From Chryseosolibacter sp044507115 (GTDB lineage: Bacteria > Bacteroidota > Bacteroidia > Cytophagales > Cyclobacteriaceae): 5,512 bases of DNA. The notes under the pieces were generated by a model that was not told where the DNA came from, searched no databases, and was given only the letters and a program-made list of their open reading frames with translations. Within the stretch, counting starts at the first letter, position 1. Every line of letters begins with the position of its first letter. Where the stretch lies: contig JBIQJZ010000241.1 in assembly GCA_044507115.1 (NCBI GenBank), positions 1 through 5,512 on the forward strand. Reading direction: 5' to 3'. Shown piece after piece: positions 1-5,512 of this stretch. The position numbers and the translations under genes were made by a program.

Positions 1-999
1 ATTGCTGAACATAAACCCTTCCCAATCCCATTCTTTAAACCCCGGCGCTCTTGCTGCCTCAATCTCACTATCGCTGTATTTGGGCGGGCCGCCGTCATTG
101 GCTCTCATTTCGTTTTGGGCGATCATGTGATCAACAGCGGAAACTTTGGATGCAAATCGCGTTGGACTCTGAATTCCAACCGAACTGTTGACCTCCACCC
201 GGGGTGTGCCTTTCTCCCCGCGTTTGGTTGTGATGAGAATAACACCACCCGTCGCACGTGATCCATAGATTGCCGCTGATGCGGCATCCTTCAGCACACT
301 GATGCTCTCGATGTCACTCGGATTTACGTAGTTGATGGACGACGGGACGCCATCGATGATGACCAGTACCGGGTTACTGGAGAACGTGCTTGTCCCCCTG
401 ATATTGAAGTTCAGATCGTGAGCACCTGGTTGACCGCTTACGTTGGAAATGTTTAAACCGGGAACCATTCCCTGGAGTGCCTGCGCGACGTTCGTCACTG
501 CCCGGTTCTTTATCTCTTGTGCCTGAACTGTTGAAATAGCTCCCGTGATGTCGCTTCTGCGCTGCGTACCATATCCGACCACAACTACCTCCCCCAGGGA
601 TACCAACTCAGGGATAAGTTCTACGTCGATTGTACCTTGCCCTCTGACGACGAGTTCCTGCGATCCGTATCCCACAGAACTAAACACAAGGACGGATTCC
701 GAAGAAGGCACGCGAATGCTGTACCTACCTTGTACGTCTGTAATTGTTCCGATGGCGGTTCCTCTCACCGCCACGCTGACGCCGGGCAATCCTTCGGGTT
801 CTTCCGCCGAAGTCACCGTCCCGACCACCAGCAACTCGTCCTGAGCAATTGCAGATACATTCATCAAACAAAGCACCAATAGCGTTAGAAGTACTTTTCC
901 GATGACCCTGTCCGTTGGGCCGAGACCCTTGGACGCGAATGAAACCCGGCGACAGAGCTCATTAGCAAACTTGCAGCATGTTTGGTCATGAATCTTCAT
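1..999 (-). CDS. SusC/RagA-type TonB-dependent outer-membrane receptor, N-terminal third (3' end beyond window)
   Basis: The frame is open from the ATG at 999 down to base 1, giving 333 codons of a protein that is usually about 1000 residues long. Residues 1-52 form a signal peptide with an unusually long N-region, a hydrophobic core at about 36-46 and a likely cut after AIA (50-52). A carboxypeptidase-regulatory-like domain follows (about 58-128; LPGVSV, then GTITDVQGRYSI). The TonB-box region has the classic GEVVVVGYGTQ (136-146), and the plug domain carries IIDGVP (214-219), SVLKDAA (234-240) and AIYGSRATGGVILITTKRG (243-261). The barrel only begins here. Such receptors work with a SusD lipoprotein to take up glycans or sugars through the outer membrane with TonB energy. 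The sialidase and lyase neighbours suggest sialic acid or sialoglycans as substrate, as for NanO of Tannerella; that is inference. It has its own predicted promoter, and susD is expected beyond the left edge. Confidence 0.95.
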   Translation of the reverse strand, partial: MKIHDQTCCKFANELCRRVSFASKGLGPTDRVIGKVLLTLLVLCLMNVSAIAQDELLVVGTVTSAEEPEGLPGVSVAVRGTAIGTITDVQGRYSIRVPSSESVLVFSSVGYGSQELVVRGQGTIDVELIPELVSLGEVVVVGYGTQRRSDITGAISTVQAQEIKNRAVTNVAQALQGMVPGLNISNVSGQPGAHDLNFNIRGTSTFSSNPVLVIIDGVPSSINYVNPSDIESISVLKDAASAAIYGSRATGGVILITTKRGEKGTPRVEVNSSVGIQSPTRFASKVSAVDHMIAQNEMRANDGGPPKYSDSEIEAARAPGFKEWDWEGFMFSN

Positions 1000-1028
1000 T
1001 GTTTGGGGGGTTAATGTTTAATCATCCT

Positions 1029-1041
1029 TATGTTCTACATA
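1029..1041. promoter_or_regulatory. Candidate operator, perfect palindrome TATGT-N3-ACATA
   Basis: The sequence TATGTTCTACATA is a perfect 5-bp inverted repeat around a 3-base centre. It contains GT-N3-AC, the core spacing known for FadR-subfamily operators (general pattern t.GTa.tAC.a). It lies about 6 to 18 bases downstream of the predicted susC start site, where a bound repressor would block transcription. A related sequence occurs at 4424-4436 beside the regulator gene. Binding by that regulator is inference. Confidence 0.45.
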
Positions 1042-1053
1042 TTAAATGAAGTA

Positions 1054-1085
1054 TAAATATAGACGGGACCATTTAGAAATGCAAA
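1054..1085 (-). promoter_or_regulatory. Predicted Bacteroidota-type promoter of the susC-like gene
   Basis: On the minus strand, TTTG (1085-1082) is followed after 20 bases by TATATTTA (1061-1054). This fits the Bacteroidota primary sigma factor pattern TTTG-N19-21-TAnnTTTG, with only the last base of the -7 box differing. The expected transcription start is near 1047, giving a leader of roughly 50 bases. A run of eight T on the minus strand (1109-1102) lies just upstream and could act as an UP-like element. No Shine-Dalgarno sequence is visible before the ATG. Confidence 0.6.
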
Positions 1086-1182
1086 CGTTTTAGGAGAAAG
1101 CAAAAAAAAGAGTCAACGCAGAATAACGATACAAGTAATTGATTATCAGATCAATAATATGATTTTGAGTACTTCCCCCGGG

Positions 1183-2346
1183 TTAACGCGCCAGCATCCG
1201 ATCAAGCTCAGCCAAGTTAAACCGGGTCACTACGAGGGAATGCATCTCACCTTCCCGATAACCCACCGAATTGGAACCAACAAAAGTCCCGTCCTTGAGC
1301 AGGACAAGTCCCGGGTATTCGGTGGACGAGTAACTGTGCAGCAATTTGATACGGTATTGCCCCTCGCGACCGAGGAGAAGGTCCTCATACGTACCTACCC
1401 AGCCCACAAAGTGCCCTTTCGTCGGGCTCTCCGCCGCTACATCTCTTCCCACGACCACAAGCCTGCCATCGGGAGCGTACTCCGCCTGATGCCTATGGAA
1501 CGTAATACTCGCAGGAGCCTGACGGGGCTCCGACCAGGTAGCGCCCTCGTTATCGGAGACCATTATCCATGAGTTGAAGGCGCGGTTGTTCTCGCGGATG
1601 AGCATCATCAATTGCTTTCCGTCCGGGGACCGGATGAGTTCGGGTTCACACGGAACAAACGGCTCTCCGAGGTCGAGCACAATCCGCCAATGACTCCACG
1701 TAATTCCGCCGTCAGATGAAATGCTCTGCGTCACGAGATTCGATCTCCCCCCTACGTGCGGCCGACGATGATTCGTTACACCTAGGAGTTGCTTCCCTCC
1801 GTGTATCGGAACAACAGCGGTGAACGGCATCACGTCCGCGACAAGTGTGTCGTTCTTGCTCCCCGCAACCAACACCGGTTCAAACGGCATCCATGTCGCG
1901 CCGTCATCGTCCGACCAAGCGCGATACATTTTTAATCCCGACGGACCTCTGTTGACAAACGTCGTGAGCCTTCTGCGTCCGTCCGGATCCTGTAACATAT
2001 AGAGCGGTGAGCAATTGGCGTGCAGTTTCCAGTTCTCAGGTACCGCAAGAAGATCGCTCCATGTTTTGCCACCGTCGACACTCTTCTTCAGCTGTGTCGC
2101 AGGACCGCCGTGACCAATCGTCCATATAATATATATAGTCTTCCCATCCGGCATTAGGATCATGTCCGCATGCCCTTGCCGCTCATTCCTGCCATTTGCA
2201 ATAACAACCTGTCGGGATACATCCTGCGAAATATCAAGCGTTGGAATGTCAATGCTTCTCCTGGTCCCGACCAACATGTCTAGATCCTGTGACTTACCCG
2301 GCAGGGTAAGTAAAATAACAATCAGTAAACAAACAGTCCTGTTCAT
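1183..2346 (-). CDS. Secreted sialidase-like Asp-box beta-propeller protein (BNR family)
   Basis: The protein has 387 residues, with a short signal peptide (hydrophobic core about 5-15, cut near residues 19-20) and no lipobox cysteine. Four Asp boxes (S-x-D-x-G-x-T-W) mark a six-bladed sialidase-type propeller: SVDGGKTW (89-96), SDDDGATW (145-152), SSDGGITW (210-217) and SDNEGATW (264-271). The canonical (Y/F)RIP motif is absent; R56 before GHADMILMPDG is the nearest positional match. CEPELI with E234 and E236, R251 in MLIREN, and Y344 in STEYPGLVLLKDG resemble the Glu, Arg and Tyr of GH33, so catalysis remains possible. A GGAG ribosome binding site sits 4 bases before the ATG. It starts 65 bases after the GH33 sialidase stop, on the same strand, so it is probably in one transcript with it. 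It may be a second sialidase for another linkage or sugar, a related glycosidase, or a glycan-binding protein. The fold is sure; the activity is not. Confidence 0.85.
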   Translation of the reverse strand: MNRTVCLLIVILLTLPGKSQDLDMLVGTRRSIDIPTLDISQDVSRQVVIANGRNERQGHADMILMPDGKTIYIIWTIGHGGPATQLKKSVDGGKTWSDLLAVPENWKLHANCSPLYMLQDPDGRRRLTTFVNRGPSGLKMYRAWSDDDGATWMPFEPVLVAGSKNDTLVADVMPFTAVVPIHGGKQLLGVTNHRRPHVGGRSNLVTQSISSDGGITWSHWRIVLDLGEPFVPCEPELIRSPDGKQLMMLIRENNRAFNSWIMVSDNEGATWSEPRQAPASITFHRHQAEYAPDGRLVVVGRDVAAESPTKGHFVGWVGTYEDLLLGREGQYRIKLLHSYSSTEYPGLVLLKDGTFVGSNSVGYREGEMHSLVVTRFNLAELDRMLAR

Positions 2347-2411
2347 ATCACTCCATTTAGCATTAGAAAGACTTGGTAGAACTTACACAAGGAGAACAGA
2401 TCAAGTCGTGG

Positions 2412-3698
2412 CTACGGGTTATCCCTCAACCAGTCAAGGTTGAACCTAACACCATAAACGGGACCGTTCTTTACCGTTTCGTAGATGAGCAGTACGGTTT
2501 TGTCGGAGAGCACCGCCATATCGCTGTATTTAGCTGGTCCTTCGTCCACCACCTTAACGACCGGCCACGTATCTCCATCATCCGCACTCAGTCTCACCAC
2601 CAGGTTCTTTCTGCCTTCGCCTGATTCATTCTTGCTGTACAAGAGGTAGTGCACCTCGTTACCCTGCAGGCTTATTAACCCGGCATCACAGTTACTGGAA
2701 ACAGGAAAGGATTCATCAATACGTTCATCTTCCCAGCTGATACCACCATCACGACTAACAGCAACTGCGCGGTGATTATTTTTTTCTCCGGAGTATCTGG
2801 CATTCAGATAAAGATTGCCATTCTCCAGCTCGACAATCCTCGATTCATTCATATTAAGCGCATGTCCGAACGACGAGCCGTATTTCCAGGTCTTTCCATG
2901 ATCATCGCTGTACATCGTGCAGATGCCGTACCGCCTGTCAGCTTTCGGAATAATCCCTTTGCCCTTTATACCCAACGCTTTTCTGTTCCATACCTGCAGG
3001 AGCAACCTACCGCTTGAAAGTTGAATACCGTGTCCGGGACCAGGCATATGAAAGGCCCTGCCGAGGTAATCACATGCAAACCCGTTTTCATCCGTTATCC
3101 AATTTCCATCTTCATCCTTATTTGGCGTCCCGTCACTACGGGAGTTCAGGATGTCTGTGACGTCTGTCCGGTCAGACCAGGAAAGTCCATCGTCGTCGCT
3201 GTACCGGTAAAAGACACGGGTGTATCGCTGAAGGTTCTCCCCCGCCACGCCACCTTCGCTTAGCGCATAGAAGAAGAATATGCGTCCGTTATCTCTGTCT
3301 ACAAGGGGAGCGATATTCGTCCACACCTCTCTTTTGTCGGGAGCATCATCCGGATCGATCTGCTCCTGGTGATCAGACCAATAACTTCCATCGGCCCTCT
3401 CGACATAAATATTTTCCGACCACGTCAACCCTTTGTCGGTACTCCGCTTGAGCACAAGAGATTTCGGATCTTTATCTCCGTATACAGGACGCTGTTCCGC
3501 AAATGCAAGAAGAGTACCGTGCGGAGTGGCTACGATACCCGGGATCCGGTACCCCTCCACGCTGTCTTCCCGGGGGTCCCAGATAATATTTTTCTCAAAC
3601 ACGCTTTCCTTCCGACCGTCGCACGAAACAAAAATCAACGTACACAGCGCGGCAACAAAAGCCAGGAATAGCGGTATGCTACGAGCGGGAACTTTCAT
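2412..3698 (-). CDS. nanH: GH33 exo-alpha-sialidase (neuraminidase), lipoprotein
   Basis: The 428-residue protein should cleave terminal alpha-linked sialic acid from glycoconjugates. It starts with a lipoprotein signal (hydrophobic 10-24, lipobox FVSC with C26 lipidated). YRIP (50-53) supplies the first catalytic arginine, R51. Five Asp boxes follow: STDKGLTW (86-93), SDDDGLSW (167-174), SDDHGKTW (264-271), SRDGGISW (315-322) and SADDGDTW (371-378). By comparison with known GH33 enzymes, D75 or D77 is the acid/base, E285 (NESRIVEL) pairs with the nucleophile Y391 (AKYSDMAVL), R301 (NAR) and R363 complete the arginine triad, and E407 (IYE) supports R51. Length is normal for a single-domain bacterial sialidase. 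There is no strong acidic lipoprotein export signal after C26 (DGRKES), so a periplasm-facing anchor is as possible as surface display. The start lies 9 bases after the regulator stop, so the two are almost surely co-transcribed. The symbol follows family usage; linkage preference cannot be read. Confidence 0.93.
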   Translation of the reverse strand: MKVPARSIPLFLAFVAALCTLIFVSCDGRKESVFEKNIIWDPREDSVEGYRIPGIVATPHGTLLAFAEQRPVYGDKDPKSLVLKRSTDKGLTWSENIYVERADGSYWSDHQEQIDPDDAPDKREVWTNIAPLVDRDNGRIFFFYALSEGGVAGENLQRYTRVFYRYSDDDGLSWSDRTDVTDILNSRSDGTPNKDEDGNWITDENGFACDYLGRAFHMPGPGHGIQLSSGRLLLQVWNRKALGIKGKGIIPKADRRYGICTMYSDDHGKTWKYGSSFGHALNMNESRIVELENGNLYLNARYSGEKNNHRAVAVSRDGGISWEDERIDESFPVSSNCDAGLISLQGNEVHYLLYSKNESGEGRKNLVVRLSADDGDTWPVVKVVDEGPAKYSDMAVLSDKTVLLIYETVKNGPVYGVRFNLDWLRDNP

Positions 3699-3707
3699 GA
3701 CATCTTA

Positions 3708-4400
3708 CTACAAATGCCCAAAATGAGGCTCAAGGTGCCGCCGCATGGCATTTGCGTATTCCCCCGGATCATCCCCGCGAAGGATCTTGACGAGATCCTC
3801 ATGTGTGACTGTTCCCGTGGAAGTGTGTTGAAGTTTGGATTCATACTCGACGACATATTCAAAGACCGGCATGAGGATCGCCTGAAAACGGTGAAGCGTT
3901 TCATTGCCCGCCATCTCGTACAGAGTAGAGTGGAAATCGAATTCGCAGCGAATGCGCTCGATCTGAGTGGAAGCTGTTTTTTCGCGATCTACGACAGCCT
4001 CAAGCTTCCGCAGCTGTTCAGGTGTCTTGCGTTTAAACAAGAGGTCCCCTAATCCCACTTCCAGAACCAGGCGCAACTCAAAGAGTTGCTTTCGCACATC
4101 TTCATCCAGGATGGACGGATGCACGATACGCTGAAAACCGCGCATGACGTCCGGCTTTGTCAGGATCATCCCGCGCTTCTTCCTGGATTCAATCAGGCCG
4201 AGCATTTTTAATCGGCTCAGCGCCTCACGCACTACATTGCGACTCACCCCAAGCGCGTCGGCAAGTTCCTGCTCCCTGGGAATAGCGTCACCAGGCTTGA
4301 TGGCCCGTTTTATTATGTACTCATGCAGCCGCGCCTCCACCTGATCCGCCATGGTCAGCGCTGCTATCGGCACCAACCCGTACAATTCGTCAACATTCAT
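3708..4400 (-). CDS. GntR/FadR-subfamily transcriptional regulator, probable sialic acid regulator
   Basis: The 230-residue reading from the ATG at 4400 is preferred; an in-frame ATG at 4478 would add 26 hydrophobic residues that cross the candidate operator and is unlike the family. The N-terminal winged helix-turn-helix spans about 15-82, with IKPGDAIPREQELADALGVS (34-53) and RNVVREALSRLKMLGLIESR (54-73), typical of GntR. The C-terminal FCD all-helical domain (about 103-225) keeps the metal-site pattern: E153 and H157 in EFDFH, H200 in THEDL, and H222 in MRRHL. FCD regulators usually bind an acid ligand next to this metal, so Neu5Ac, ManNAc-6-P or a similar intermediate is a sensible guess. 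The gene diverges from nanA and leads the sialidase genes, the standard place for a local regulator, and GT-N3-AC palindromes lie nearby. It could equally be annotated NanR-like, but E. coli NanR GGTATA repeats are absent here. Confidence 0.92.
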   Translation of the reverse strand: MNVDELYGLVPIAALTMADQVEARLHEYIIKRAIKPGDAIPREQELADALGVSRNVVREALSRLKMLGLIESRKKRGMILTKPDVMRGFQRIVHPSILDEDVRKQLFELRLVLEVGLGDLLFKRKTPEQLRKLEAVVDREKTASTQIERIRCEFDFHSTLYEMAGNETLHRFQAILMPVFEYVVEYESKLQHTSTGTVTHEDLVKILRGDDPGEYANAMRRHLEPHFGHL

Positions 4401-4423
4401 GTGGCTAATGTAGTCTAAAATAA

Positions 4424-4441
4424 TATGTAATACAATACATA
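4424..4441. promoter_or_regulatory. Candidate operator upstream of the regulator gene
   Basis: TATGTA (4424-4429) and TACATA (4436-4441) form a perfect inverted repeat with a 6-base centre. The left part also reads ATGTAATACAA, which contains GTAATAC and matches the FadR-subfamily operator pattern t.GTa.tAC.a at all but one fixed position. It lies 24 bases upstream of the regulator start codon, beside a possible minus-strand -7 box TATTTTAG (4422-4415), which suggests autoregulation of the regulator-sialidase transcript. The -33 box for that promoter is not convincing. Confidence 0.4.
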
Positions 4442-4508
4442 CATCAATACCGCCTATTATCCGCAAAGCAGCCGGCAAAAAGGCTTTTGAGCTTTCACTT
4501 TTGTCGGT

Positions 4509-4539
4509 TTTGTGGAAAGTATGAAATCATGTATTTTTA
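4509..4539 (+). promoter_or_regulatory. Predicted Bacteroidota-type promoter of nanA
   Basis: TTTG (4509-4512) is followed after 19 bases by TATTTTTA (4532-4539), fitting TTTG-N19-21-TAnnTTTG with only the last base of the -7 box off. Transcription would start near 4546, leaving a leader of about 27 bases. The region just before the nanA ATG is AT-rich with no Shine-Dalgarno sequence, as is usual in this phylum. Confidence 0.6.
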
Positions 4540-4542
4540 CAT
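4529..4542. promoter_or_regulatory. Candidate operator overlapping the nanA -7 box, ATGTA-N4-TACAT
   Basis: ATGTATTTTTACAT is a perfect 5-bp inverted repeat that fully contains the predicted nanA -7 element. Two further TACAT copies follow at 4549-4553 and 4557-4561, covering the expected start site. A protein bound here would exclude RNA polymerase. The half-site is the same as in the palindromes at 4424-4441 and 1029-1041, but the spacing differs, so one regulator binding all three is a hypothesis. Confidence 0.4.
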
Positions 4543-4572
4543 AAATACTACATATATACATAAACAATCATC

Positions 4573-5502
4573 ATGAATAAGAAATTTTCGGGCCTGATGG
4601 CCGCCCCGTTCACGCCATTCACCCGGAATCACGAACCGGCATTAGACATTATCCCGAAATATGTTGACAAACTGATAGCCGACGGCGTAAAGGGGATCTT
4701 TGTCTGCGGCAGCACTGGCGAAGGGCCCAACATGACCTCGGAACAAAGGATGGCTACTGCAGCCGCTTTCAAAGACGCTGCCGGGAAAAATCTCAAGACG
4801 TTCGTCCACGTTGGGCACTCCAGTATCGCCGAAGCTCAAAAGCTCGCGGAGCATGCCGCCGAAATCGGCGCTGACGCAATCTCTTCGGTTGCAGCATTCT
4901 ATTTTAAACCCGATTCCGAGGAGAACCTGGTTAGTTGTCTCTCGGAGATCGCAAAAGCAGCCCCCTCACTTCCATTCTATTACTACCACATTCCGCATCT
5001 GACGAAGATCCAGCTCGATATGATGAGGGTTCTTGGCATCGCCGAAGAACGAATTCCCAATTTACGCGGACTGAAATATACCGCAACAACGCTCTATGAA
5101 TACCAGCGATGCCTCGACTATGGCAATTCAAAGTATGACGTTCTATATGGGTTCGACGAGATGATACTGTCGGCGTTGGTCGTTGGTGCCGGAGGCATGG
5201 TCGGCAGCACTTATAACTTTGCTGCTCCAATCTATATTAGTCTCATCAACGACTTCCACAGCGGAAACATCGCCGCCGCCAGAGAAAAGATGCTGTATCT
5301 CACCAAAGTGATCGCAGTCATTCTGAAATTTCCCGCGGTATCCGCACAGAAAGCGATCATGAAGAGATTTGACCTTGACCTCGGGCCCTCCCTGCAGCCC
5401 CTCGCTACCCTGGACTCACGCCAGGAAGCTTCGCTATATCGAGAACTAGATGACCTCCAGTTCTTCGAGGTGCTCGCAGGAACGATGTCGACTATCCTGT
5501 AG
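4573..5502 (+). CDS. nanA: N-acetylneuraminate lyase (sialic acid aldolase)
   Basis: The 309-residue cytoplasmic enzyme cleaves N-acetylneuraminate to N-acetylmannosamine and pyruvate, the first committed step of sialic acid breakdown. It is a complete TIM barrel of the DHDPS/NAL family at the usual length. The pyruvate-binding GSTGEG is at 46-51. Y138 in YYYHIP (136-141) matches E. coli Y137. K168 in GLKYT (166-170) is the Schiff-base lysine, matching E. coli K165. GFDEM (193-197) gives the D195/E196 pair that contacts the sialic acid tail in known lyases and separates NAL from dihydrodipicolinate synthase, and GSTYN (211-215) is the conserved NAL segment. It is transcribed away from the regulator and sialidases from its own predicted promoter. 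After the TAG stop the window holds GTGAGGATAA, in which GTGAGG may be the ribosome binding site of a following gene, perhaps a transporter or N-acylglucosamine 2-epimerase (a guess from other nan loci). Confidence 0.95.
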   Translation: MNKKFSGLMAAPFTPFTRNHEPALDIIPKYVDKLIADGVKGIFVCGSTGEGPNMTSEQRMATAAAFKDAAGKNLKTFVHVGHSSIAEAQKLAEHAAEIGADAISSVAAFYFKPDSEENLVSCLSEIAKAAPSLPFYYYHIPHLTKIQLDMMRVLGIAEERIPNLRGLKYTATTLYEYQRCLDYGNSKYDVLYGFDEMILSALVVGAGGMVGSTYNFAAPIYISLINDFHSGNIAAAREKMLYLTKVIAVILKFPAVSAQKAIMKRFDLDLGPSLQPLATLDSRQEASLYRELDDLQFFEVLAGTMSTIL

Positions 5503-5512
5503 GTGAGGATAA

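Noticed and set aside
545..844. 99-codon open frame on the plus strand, rich in Ser, Thr and Pro
   Set aside because: It is the antisense of the SusC carboxypeptidase-like domain and TonB-box region; the composition is what the complement of such coding sequence gives.
1138..1155. Inverted repeat ATTGAT-N6-ATCAAT after the propeller gene, possible terminator
   Set aside because: The stem is only 6 AT-rich pairs and is not followed at once by a T run on the minus strand; the T run at 1109-1102 is about 30 bases further on and has no GC-rich stem. Too weak to call.
1159..1572. 137-codon open frame on the plus strand
   Set aside because: It lies antisense within the propeller gene, which has clear Asp boxes and a signal peptide; the plus-strand translation shows no recognisable domain.
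3714..4052. 112-codon open frame on the plus strand
   Set aside because: It is antisense to the FCD domain of the regulator, whose conserved residues account for the coding signal.
4415..4448. Full promoter for the regulator on the minus strand
   Set aside because: The -7 box TATTTTAG is plausible, but the nearest -33 candidate (ATTG) is 22 bases away and imperfect, so it is only mentioned with the operator.
4401..4478. Upstream in-frame start for the regulator (ATG at 4478)
   Set aside because: The extra 26 residues are not seen in GntR/FadR proteins, would overlap the candidate operator, and the ATG at 4400 leaves a normal N-terminus.
4401..4572. E. coli NanR-type operator (GGTATA repeats)
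   Set aside because: No GGTATA copy is present on either strand of this region; only a single GGTATT occurs on the minus strand.

Overview
The window reads as part of a sialic acid (N-acetylneuraminate) scavenging locus from a member of the Bacteroidota. The phylum call rests on a SusC-type TonB-dependent receptor, on two promoter candidates that fit the Bacteroidota pattern TTTG-N19-21-TAnnTTTG rather than the sigma70 pattern, and on weak or absent Shine-Dalgarno sequences before most genes. Base composition is moderate, which argues for an environmental or less AT-rich lineage rather than a typical gut Bacteroides, but genus and species cannot be told.

Layout. Positions 1-999 (minus) hold the first 333 codons of a SusC-like outer-membrane receptor that runs off the left edge. 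Positions 1000-1182 are its promoter and leader. Positions 1183-2346 (minus) encode a secreted Asp-box beta-propeller protein related to sialidases but without the canonical RIP motif. Positions 2412-3698 (minus) encode a lipoprotein GH33 exo-sialidase with a complete set of catalytic residues. Positions 3708-4400 (minus) encode a GntR/FadR-type regulator, ending only 9 bases before the sialidase. Positions 4401-4572 are a divergent control region. Positions 4573-5502 (plus) encode N-acetylneuraminate lyase (NanA), and the window ends 10 bases later.

How it may work together (inference): the sialidases release terminal sialic acid from glycoconjugates, the SusC-like receptor with an unseen SusD partner brings the product across the outer membrane, and NanA splits cytoplasmic Neu5Ac into N-acetylmannosamine and pyruvate. 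The FadR-type regulator would sense a pathway metabolite. The most interesting non-coding signal is a set of ATGTA/TACAT inverted repeats placed on or beside both predicted promoters, including a perfect TATGT-N3-ACATA palindrome just downstream of the predicted susC start site and a perfect ATGTA-N4-TACAT palindrome that contains the predicted nanA -7 box. These are good candidates for the operators of a local sialic acid regulon. No RNA genes, insertion sequences, CRISPR arrays or convincing terminators were seen.
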